From positions 1 through 7,946 of the forward strand of contig JAIRSQ010000202.1 in assembly GCA_031255395.1 (NCBI GenBank): a stretch of 7,946 bases of DNA, read 5' to 3'. A program made the position numbers and the translations under genes. The stretch is from Spirochaetaceae bacterium. GTDB lineage: Bacteria; Spirochaetota; Spirochaetia; Treponematales; Breznakiellaceae. Below, piece by piece: positions 1-4,902 of the stretch. The first letter of the stretch is position 1. The number at the start of each line of letters is the position of its first letter. A model generated the notes under the pieces. It had not been told where the DNA came from. It ran no database searches and saw nothing but the letters and a program-made list of their open reading frames with translations.

Positions 1-39
1 AAGATCGCGGTCGGCTACAGGCTGTAACCGCGAGCGCCT

Positions 40-170
40 CCGTCATTGCGGGTGTGAAGCGCTCCAGCAGGGCAATTCCCGCGCTGGATTGCTTCGCTCG
101 GCAAATTGCCGCCGGCAATTTGTTGCCGGCAATTTGCTGTCGGCAATTTGCCGCTCGCTCGCAATGACGG
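40..170. repeat. REP-like palindromic element with an internal insertion
   Basis: The outer ends are a perfect 11-base inverted repeat: ccgtcattgcg at 40-50 and cgcaatgacgg at 160-170. Inside the left half a second hairpin pairs tccagc (63-68) with gctgga (83-88), with ggg/ccc below the loop. Elements with gtcattgcg ends and a ttgcttcgc core recur as dispersed repeats in many bacterial genomes; that is from memory, not a search. The right arm, which should run straight from ttgcttcgctcg into caatgacgg, is interrupted by the cluster at 101-151. Function is unknown; folded RNA, 3'-end protection or a nonautonomous mobile repeat are all possible. Confidence 0.7.
99..153. repeat. Cluster of CGGCAATTTG units with terminal inverted repeats
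   Basis: CGGCAATTTG occurs three times in direct orientation with a 14-base period (113-122, 127-136, 141-150). One inverted copy precedes them (CGGCAAATTGCCG, 99-111), which is the exact reverse complement of 141-153. Bases 102-111 and 113-122 form a 10-base inverted repeat around one central base, so several competing hairpins are possible. The block 101-151 has perfect 11-base inverted ends (GCAAATTGCCG / CGGCAATTTGC) and is flanked on both sides by cgctcg (95-100 and 152-157), as a tiny insertion with target duplication would be. Local amplification of a 14-base unit would also fit. Confidence 0.65.
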
Positions 171-330
171 CCCCCCTAGGGGCCTGACCCCAGCGCCGGC
201 TCGCAACCTTAAATCGCCAGTTCCTTACCTCATCCTTCTTACTTCTTACTTTGCACTCGCCAGCCCTATCGCCCAAGCTGACTCGCGATTCCCAACCGGC
301 GCCGTTCCTCATTTCTCATTCGCCACCGGG

Positions 331-359
331 TTGCTTCGCCCTTATTAACTCACAATGAC
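331..359. repeat. Degenerate half copy of the REP-like element
   Basis: ttgcttcgc (331-339) repeats bases 89-97 exactly, and caatgac (353-359) repeats bases 162-168. They lie in the same order and orientation as the right arm of the element at 40-170 but are separated by unrelated bases. This looks like the decayed right end of a second copy. The match is short, so confidence is modest. Confidence 0.35.
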
Positions 360-390
360 ACGGACGCTTCCCGGCCCGTTGCCGGTTCCG

Positions 391-419
391 TTGACAAAAC
401 CCGTTTGCCGGCCTATATT
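391..419 (+). promoter_or_regulatory. Sigma70-type promoter of ddl
   Basis: A perfect -35 box TTGACA (391-396) is followed after exactly 17 bases by TATATT (414-419), a 5/6 match to the -10 consensus. The predicted start is near base 426, giving a leader of about 45 bases. A near-duplicate 11/12-mer flanks the -35 box: cccgttgccgg at 375-385 and cccgtttgccgg at 400-411, the second inside the spacer. That arrangement could be an operator. Confidence 0.75.
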
Positions 420-435
420 CAGGCTGCGGGCGGCA

Positions 436-470
436 ATCCGCTACGCGGATAAGGCGGAGACAAGGGAGAC
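436..470 (+). promoter_or_regulatory. ddl leader hairpin and ribosome binding site
   Basis: The leader holds a perfect 6-base stem, atccgc (436-441) against gcggat (445-450), with a 3-base loop. Twelve bases later comes the Shine-Dalgarno sequence aagggag (462-468), two bases before the ATG at 471; its core aaggg lies 4 bases from the start codon. This fixes the ddl start. The hairpin is too short to call a riboswitch. Confidence 0.6.
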
Positions 471-1568
471 ATGACAAAGAAACGGGTTTGCGTGCTGTTT
501 GGCGGACGCTCGGCGGAACACAAAGTGTCGCTGATGTCGGCCAAGAACGTTTTTGACGCGCTGGACCGGAGCAAGTACGAGGCGGTTCTTGTCGGCATCG
601 ACAAAAGCGGAAAATGGCTGCTCATGGACTCAAGCCGCGTCGAGGGATTCCTGCTTAACGCGGACGATCCTCAAAAAATATGCCTTGCCGGCGGAGGAAA
701 GCATGTGGCTCTTCTGCCAGGTTCCGGCGGCGTTTTTGTCAGCGTTGACGAACCCGGCAAGAAAACGCGCGCCGATGTGGTTCTGCCGATGCTGCACGGA
801 ACGTTTGGCGAGGATGGCTCCGTTCAGGGGCTGTTGAAACTGGCCGAAGTTCCGTTTGTCGGCTCGTCGGTGCTGGGAAGCGCGGCAGGCATGGACAAGG
901 ACGCAATGAAGCGGCTTTTGCGCGAGGCGGACATACCGGTTGTCAAGCATATAACGTTGCGCGCAAAACTTAAGCTGCCGGACTTTAGCGGCGTTGTAAA
1001 GACGCTGGGACTGCCGTTGTTCATTAAGCCGGCAAACATGGGGTCGTCAATCGGCATAAACAAAGCGCATGACGAAGCGGAATATTTGCGATTCGCGAGG
1101 GACGCTTTCCGTTACGATTCCAAAATCATAATCGAAGAATTTGTCAGCGGGCGCGAACTTGAATGTTCCGTACTGGGAAACGACGACCCTGCCGCGTCCC
1201 TGCCCGGCGAGATAAAGCCGACCCATGAGTTCTATTCTTACGACGCAAAATACATCGACGAAAACGGCGCCAGCCTTGTAATGCCTGCGGAAATCCCGCC
1301 CGAAAAAACGGCGGAAATACAGTCTCTGGCGATAAGAACGTACAAGGCGCTGTACGCCGAGGGGCTTGCTCGCGTCGATTTTTTCATGCGCGATGACGGA
1401 GCGGTTTTTGTCAATGAAATAAACACGATGCCGGGTTTTACAAAAATAAGCATGTACCCGAAACTTTGGGAAAAATCCGGCATTGGTTGCGGCGTCCTAA
1501 TCGACCGCCTTATCGAAACGGCGTTTGAACGCCATGAAACCGCCCGCTCCCTGAAAACGGACTACTAA
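471..1568 (+). CDS. ddl: D-alanine--D-alanine ligase
   Basis: Cytoplasmic ATP-grasp enzyme that joins two D-alanines with ATP to make the dipeptide added to UDP-MurNAc-tripeptide in peptidoglycan synthesis. The 365 residues match the usual length of the DdlA-type family. Visible motifs are GGRSAEH (11-17, with Glu16 for the amino group of the first D-Ala), LPMLHGTFGEDG (105-116), the ATP-binding FIKPANMGSSIGI (184-196), EEFVSGRELE (222-231), the omega loop YDAKY (257-261), and the Mg ligands Asp303, Glu316 and Asn318 in RVDFF and NEINTMPGFT. Tyr261 corresponds to Tyr216 of E. coli DdlB, which favours D-Ala over D-lactate, so this is a normal ligase rather than a Van-type resistance ligase. 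One oddity is EHKVS where most relatives have EHEVS. The ATG start is supported by the ribosome binding site and promoter. The gene is probably monocistronic and faces a convergent gene. Confidence 0.95.
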   Translation: MTKKRVCVLFGGRSAEHKVSLMSAKNVFDALDRSKYEAVLVGIDKSGKWLLMDSSRVEGFLLNADDPQKICLAGGGKHVALLPGSGGVFVSVDEPGKKTRADVVLPMLHGTFGEDGSVQGLLKLAEVPFVGSSVLGSAAGMDKDAMKRLLREADIPVVKHITLRAKLKLPDFSGVVKTLGLPLFIKPANMGSSIGINKAHDEAEYLRFARDAFRYDSKIIIEEFVSGRELECSVLGNDDPAASLPGEIKPTHEFYSYDAKYIDENGASLVMPAEIPPEKTAEIQSLAIRTYKALYAEGLARVDFFMRDDGAVFVNEINTMPGFTKISMYPKLWEKSGIGCGVLIDRLIETAFERHETARSLKTDY

Positions 1569-1607
1569 CCGGGCGCACGCGTTTATTCGCAGTCGGGTTT
1601 AATGCCA

Positions 1608-1621
1608 CGCCGCTTGCGGCG
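1608..1621. other. Short GC-rich hairpin between convergent genes
   Basis: cgccgc (1608-1613) and gcggcg (1616-1621) form an inverted repeat in the 79-base gap between the stops of ddl and the exported-protein gene. Neither strand has a T tract after it, so it does not qualify as an intrinsic terminator, although it could block reading from either side. No better terminator for ddl is visible. Confidence 0.35.
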
Positions 1622-1647
1622 GGGAGGCTCATTCGCGGCCTGAGGGA

Positions 1648-2304
1648 TTATTGTTGCTTGAAAAATCTTTTTGTATATTCAAGCTGGTTTACGCCCAGCC
1701 GCCGTTCTACCTCGGCGAGAGCCATCGTAAACTGGTAGACAAGCGCCATCATGTGGTTGGGACTGGCGGCGTTAAAAGGATATTCGGGCGAAGGCTCTTT
1801 TTGGGCGCGAACTGAAACGGAAAAATCCGGAAACTGAACTATGCCGTAGGCCGTGTTTTCGGTTTTGTCGATCTTGTAAATCAGCGCGACCTCTTCGTTT
1901 TTTCTATATTCCGTAGCGATATTGCTTGCGTGCTTGTAGCCTTCGTCCGTGATTCGCTTTAATAAATCGGTTAAAACGAACATAAGATCGCCGTATCCGA
2001 TATGGTTTAGATAATGGTATTCAGCGTACTCGTTTTCGGTCTGTACGATGACATAGTCAATTTCGCTGCGCTCGTCATATATAACTTTTATATCGGGGCC
2101 GTCATAGTTTTCCCAAAACTCCTTTTCGTCAAACTCCTCGTAGTCCTCGCCGGCAGAGTTTTCTGTCCCGTACGGCAGATCCCCCGTTTCCGAAGGCTCA
2201 ACGGCTTCAGGCGCGCCGGGGTTTACCAGCGCGTCAAACAGTCCGTCCTGCGCGAAGGAAGTTTGCGCTGCGGCCAGTAAAAACATTAGGAAAAAACGTT
2301 TCAT
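1648..2304 (-). CDS. Exported acidic protein of unknown function
   Basis: I do not recognise this 218-residue protein. It begins with a clear signal peptide: basic MKR, a hydrophobic core FFLMFLLAAA, and a likely signal peptidase I site after SFA (18), giving a mature protein that starts QDG. No Cys follows the hydrophobic core, so it is not a lipoprotein. Residues 30-71 are acidic and low in complexity (many Glu, Asp, Gly, Pro), probably a flexible linker. Residues 72-215 look like a compact mixed alpha/beta domain with aromatic-rich stretches (DYVIVQTE, YGIVQFPDFSVSV) and a C-terminal helix. Expected location is periplasm or cell surface. It lies 70 bases after the MATE gene on the same strand, separated by a hairpin and with its own candidate promoter, so it may be transcribed alone. 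The ATG gives the correct signal peptide although no Shine-Dalgarno sequence precedes it. Confidence 0.8.
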   Translation of the reverse strand: MKRFFLMFLLAAAQTSFAQDGLFDALVNPGAPEAVEPSETGDLPYGTENSAGEDYEEFDEKEFWENYDGPDIKVIYDERSEIDYVIVQTENEYAEYHYLNHIGYGDLMFVLTDLLKRITDEGYKHASNIATEYRKNEEVALIYKIDKTENTAYGIVQFPDFSVSVRAQKEPSPEYPFNAASPNHMMALVYQFTMALAEVERRLGVNQLEYTKRFFKQQ

Positions 2305-2338
2305 GCTATATTTATAGCGCGTTTAGCGAGGTTGATAA
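2304..2338 (-). promoter_or_regulatory. Candidate leaderless promoter of the exported-protein gene
   Basis: Read on the minus strand, TATAAA occupies 2316-2311 and ends exactly 6 bases before the ATG (2304), placing +1 on the A of the start codon. A weak -35 candidate, TTATCA (2338-2333, 4/6), lies 16 bases upstream. The -10 box sits inside a perfect inverted repeat, gctata/tatagc (2305-2318). No ribosome binding site is present. Confidence 0.5.
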
Positions 2339-2342
2339 AGCG

Positions 2343-2369
2343 GGGCGCGGCCAAAGGATGGCCGCGCCC
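2343..2369 (-). terminator. GC-rich hairpin after the MATE gene
   Basis: A perfect 11-base stem, gggcgcggcca (2343-2353) and tggccgcgccc (2359-2369), with a 5-base loop, begins 5 bases after the transporter stop codon. On the minus strand it is followed only by cgctttatc, a poor T tract. It is probably a weak terminator or an mRNA 3'-end stabiliser that separates the transporter from the exported-protein gene. Confidence 0.5.
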
Positions 2370-2374
2370 GCGTT

Positions 2375-3712
2375 CTATAAATTTTTTAGCTTGACCGTGA
2401 ACAGGCGGCGAATAAAAAATATTGACAGGGCAAGCGATACGATTTCCGCGACTGGGAACGACAGCCAGACGGCGTCGAGTTCGCCGGTAAGGGACAGCAG
2501 CCACGCCGCCGGCAGCAAGACCAAAAGCTGGCGCGCCGAGACGACAAGCAGGCCATGCACGGCGTTTCCCATCGCCTGCAAGACGGAAATGCAAACGATA
2601 CAGAAACCGGCAAAAATATAAATCGTACTGACTATGCGGAACGCAGGGACTCCGATTCTGATCATTTCGGGCGTCGCGTTAAAAAGCGCCAACATTTTTT
2701 GCGGTATCAGCTGAAACGCCGCAAGGCCTATTAACATGATTATCGCGGCGTACGTTACGCTCAATTTGATCGTTTTAATGATTCTGTTTTTATGGCGCGC
2801 CCCGTAATTGAACGCGACTATCGGAATAATCGCGCTGTTCATGCCGAATACGGGCATGAATATAAAACTTTGCAGGCGGAAAAACACGCCTAGTACCGCG
2901 TTCGCGGTCGGCGTAAATTTTATTAAAATACGGTTCATGCCGTATATCATAAACGATCCGACACACTGCATCAGCAGCGACGGGAAGCCAACGGCGTAAA
3001 TGGATTTTATTATTTTAGCGTCAGGGCGGAAACCTTTGAACGAGATGTTTATTTCTTTATTTATTTTCAGGTTAAAAATAACGGCTACGGCTACGCTGCA
3101 GCATTCGCCGATAATCGTGGCGATTGCAGCGCCCTTCACTTCCATTCGCGGCACGCCGAACAAACCGAAAATAAAAATCGGATCAAGAGCGATGTTCACG
3201 ACGGCGCCGGTTATCTGGGACAGCATCGCGTAAAATGTCTTGCCTGTTGACGATAAAAGCCGCTCCAGCGTAATTTGGCTGAAAACGGTAAACGAAAAAA
3301 TGCATATTATCGACAGATAGTCGCGCCCGTAATCGGCAATAATTTTTATATCGGTCTGAGTATAAAAATAAACATCTGTGAACAGAACGCCCGCCGCCAA
3401 AAAAACAACGGAACTCGCCCACGCGATAAAAAGTCCGTTCACCGCCGATTTATTCGCCTTTTCAAAATCGCGCTCGCCCAGACTCTTTGAAAGCAACGCG
3501 TTTATGCCTACGCCCGTCCCGACAGCGACGCCGATTATCAAAGCCTGCACCGGAAACGCCAGTGACACCGCCGATAACGCGCTCTCGTTTATCTGCGCCA
3601 CAAAAATACTGTCGACAATGTTATATAAAGCCTGAACCAGCATCGAAAGCATCATAGGGATGGACATGGTTAATATCAAAGAGTTTACGGGCATAACTCC
3701 CATAACATTCAT
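2375..3712 (-). CDS. MATE family multidrug/cation antiporter
   Basis: Inner-membrane exporter of the MATE family, which uses Na+ or H+ gradients to expel cationic drugs, dyes or metabolites. At 445 residues with about 12 hydrophobic segments in two similar halves it has the normal family size. The N-terminal half shows GVMPVNSLILTMSIPMM (5-21), then LVQALYNIVDSIFVA (25-39) with the conserved helix-1 Asp34, and FPVQALIIGVAVGTGVG (53-69) followed by LLSKSLGE (73-80). ALDPIFIFG (175-183) lies near the middle. The C-terminal half shows FMPVFGMNSAIIPIVAFNYGA (residues 285-305). The substrate cannot be told from sequence, so I give no symbol. The start at 3712 is uncertain: no Shine-Dalgarno sequence is seen, and Met4 or Met7 are alternatives. 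Met7 has gggag only 2 bases away, too close to work well. The predicted transcription start coincides with the first ATG. Confidence 0.9.
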   Translation of the reverse strand: MNVMGVMPVNSLILTMSIPMMLSMLVQALYNIVDSIFVAQINESALSAVSLAFPVQALIIGVAVGTGVGINALLSKSLGERDFEKANKSAVNGLFIAWASSVVFLAAGVLFTDVYFYTQTDIKIIADYGRDYLSIICIFSFTVFSQITLERLLSSTGKTFYAMLSQITGAVVNIALDPIFIFGLFGVPRMEVKGAAIATIIGECCSVAVAVIFNLKINKEINISFKGFRPDAKIIKSIYAVGFPSLLMQCVGSFMIYGMNRILIKFTPTANAVLGVFFRLQSFIFMPVFGMNSAIIPIVAFNYGARHKNRIIKTIKLSVTYAAIIMLIGLAAFQLIPQKMLALFNATPEMIRIGVPAFRIVSTIYIFAGFCIVCISVLQAMGNAVHGLLVVSARQLLVLLPAAWLLSLTGELDAVWLSFPVAEIVSLALSIFFIRRLFTVKLKNL

Positions 3713-3747
3713 GCTTTGAATATGTTCTTTTTATTTTTTACTGTCAA
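3712..3747 (-). promoter_or_regulatory. Promoter of the MATE gene, apparently leaderless
   Basis: On the minus strand a perfect TTGACA (3747-3742) is followed, after a 17-base A-rich spacer, by CATATT (3724-3719, 4/6 to the -10 consensus). The hexamer ends 6 bases before the ATG, so the expected +1 is base 3712, the A of the start codon. There is no room for a ribosome binding site. Confidence 0.6.
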
Positions 3748-3802
3748 GTAAGTCTGTTTGCGGCGGCGCGGCGCTCCCCGCGCGGCGGATTGAAGCGTCC
3801 GC

Positions 3803-3835
3803 CTGTCGGCAACTTTTCAATCAACGGCAATTTGC
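3803..3835 (+). repeat. CGGCAA repeats upstream of the DUF2804 gene
   Basis: ctgtcggcaa (3803-3812) repeats bases 137-146 exactly, and cggcaatttgc (3825-3835) repeats bases 127-137 and 141-151 exactly. Both belong to the unit that makes up the cluster at 99-153. Here they lie just upstream of, and within the spacer of, the predicted DUF2804 promoter, so they could be binding sites or remnants of the same dispersed repeat. Confidence 0.45.
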
Positions 3836-3850
3836 GGTATATTAGTATAA
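3814..3850 (+). promoter_or_regulatory. Candidate leaderless promoter of the DUF2804 gene
   Basis: TATATT (3838-3843, 5/6) ends exactly 6 bases before the ATG at 3850, so +1 is predicted on the A of the start codon. The -35 candidate TTTTCA (3814-3819, 4/6) has an 18-base spacer. A second -10-like hexamer, TATAAT (3846-3851), overlaps the ATG and is less likely. No Shine-Dalgarno sequence is present. GC-rich direct repeats (around 3760-3788) lie between this promoter and the divergent MATE promoter. Confidence 0.5.
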
Positions 3851-4893
3851 TGTATAAGCGCCGCCTGCTGCCTCAGCGGGATTCGCCAGTCGAGGACGGC
3901 AAGCCATTGCAGGGGACATGGACGACCCCGTTTGAAACCGTGAATTTGCTGTCCGTCAAAAGGCCGTACCGCGTGCCGCTTCCAAACTGGGTTTTGGATC
4001 TGCGGATTAAAGAATGGCAGACGTTTACCGCGCAGAACGATGATATATGGCTGGAAGCGGTCATCGCAAATCTAAAACTGTTTTGTTTTGCGGAAATTAC
4101 TTTTTTGGACAAGAAAAAAAACGAAAAGATGCACGTTGCCAAAGCGCTGCCGCCTGCGGCATGGAAGATGCCGCAAAGTTTGCGCGACGGCGTTGTCGAG
4201 CATGACAGCGCGGGCTTTTCGTTCAAAATACATGATTTTCTGGCTTCCAGAAAGATTACTCTTGACATTGACATCGATTCGGCGATAGAAAGGCCGGTCT
4301 TTGCCGCGAACCTTGAATTTGACCTCGATATTCAGAAAACAACGCCGCTTGCGGCGAACCTGCTTATAGCGGAAAACCGCCCGATGTACATTTTTAAGGG
4401 ATTTTCGGACGTTGAGGGAACGGTAATCTGGGGAGACAGGAATATGCCTTTGAACAGGGAGGCAACGGGCGGGCTTTTCCATGATGTCAAGGGCTTTATT
4501 CCGTACCGTTCGCGTTATTTTAGCTGCCGGAGTCTGGGCGTTGACACGAAGGGACGGCGTTTCGCTTTCAGTCTTGGCGAGCATATCACCCGAAAACTTA
4601 ACGTGAATAACGAGAGCGCCCTCTGGCTTGAAGGGACTCTGACGGCGTTGCCGCCCGTGCGGATAGTCATGTACGAGCACGGCGAGGCCGTGATTCAAGA
4701 CCTTGAGGGCATGGTTGATCTGACGTTTAAGCTGGCTGAAGACACTGTCGCGCGGTTCGACATGTTTTTTGTCGGCATGGAGCATAGAAACCAGATGGGA
4801 CATTTTAACGGGACGCTGACGACGGCGGACGGGGAAAAGCTGCCCGTGCGGAATCTGCCGGGCGCCGCGGAATGTTTTGATTTCAGGTTATGA
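3850..4893 (+). CDS. DUF2804 family protein
   Basis: A 347-residue protein recognised as DUF2804, a family of unknown function found in several bacterial groups including treponemes. The family look is given by RIKEWQTF near residues 52-59 (KEW followed by an aromatic residue), the central GLFHDVKGFIPYRSRYFSC (208-226), the beta-rich RRFAFSLGEH and ALWLEGTLTALPPVRI (257-272), and the C-terminal LPVRNLPGAAE (331-341). It has no signal peptide or membrane segment and alternates short beta-like strands, consistent with a soluble barrel or sandwich fold; that is inference. The frame stays open upstream to a TTG at 3790, but that extension would cover the promoter and repeats, so I use the ATG at 3850. 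It is the first gene of a probable three-gene operon; the next start lies 9 bases after its stop. Confidence 0.75.
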   Translation: MYKRRLLPQRDSPVEDGKPLQGTWTTPFETVNLLSVKRPYRVPLPNWVLDLRIKEWQTFTAQNDDIWLEAVIANLKLFCFAEITFLDKKKNEKMHVAKALPPAAWKMPQSLRDGVVEHDSAGFSFKIHDFLASRKITLDIDIDSAIERPVFAANLEFDLDIQKTTPLAANLLIAENRPMYIFKGFSDVEGTVIWGDRNMPLNREATGGLFHDVKGFIPYRSRYFSCRSLGVDTKGRRFAFSLGEHITRKLNVNNESALWLEGTLTALPPVRIVMYEHGEAVIQDLEGMVDLTFKLAEDTVARFDMFFVGMEHRNQMGHFNGTLTTADGEKLPVRNLPGAAECFDFRL

Positions 4894-4902
4894 GGTATCT
4901 TG
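4892..4902 (+). promoter_or_regulatory. Ribosome binding site of the 658-residue protein gene
   Basis: gagg (4892-4895) overlaps the upstream TGA stop and lies 7 bases before the ATG at 4903. It decides for this ATG over the TTG directly in front of it (4900) and indicates reinitiation or coupled translation after the DUF2804 gene. Confidence 0.6.

Larger units (their letters stand above)
1..470. other. Repeat-rich non-coding region upstream of ddl
   Basis: I find no credible gene here. The open frames are short, overlap each other on both strands, lack ribosome binding sites and run through inverted repeats. From left to right the stretch holds a small inverted repeat (cgcggt at 6-11 against accgcg at 27-32), the composite palindromic element at 40-170, a perfect 10-base palindrome cccctagggg at 173-182, a pyrimidine-rich stretch with tandem cttctta at 235-248, a degenerate half copy of the palindromic element at 331-359, and the ddl promoter and leader from 391. 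The end of the gene left of the window is not visible. Confidence 0.8.

Noticed and set aside
99..153. Possible CRISPR-like periodic repeat
   Set aside because: The period is 14 bases with 3-4 base gaps, far too short for repeats and spacers, and there are no cas genes.
15..348. Open reading frames of 63-89 codons on both strands in the left spacer
   Set aside because: They run through inverted and tandem repeats, overlap one another, have no ribosome binding sites and resemble no protein; they are by-products of repeat DNA.
1608..1621. Intrinsic terminator for ddl
   Set aside because: The stem is short with a two-base loop, and no T run follows on either strand.
3790..3849. TTG-initiated extension of the DUF2804 protein by 20 residues
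   Set aside because: It would cover the predicted promoter and repeats, adds sequence the family does not need, and has no ribosome binding site.
4072..4803. 243-codon open frame antisense to the DUF2804 gene
   Set aside because: It lies opposite a recognisable family gene, has low-complexity basic composition and no start signals; it is a shadow frame.
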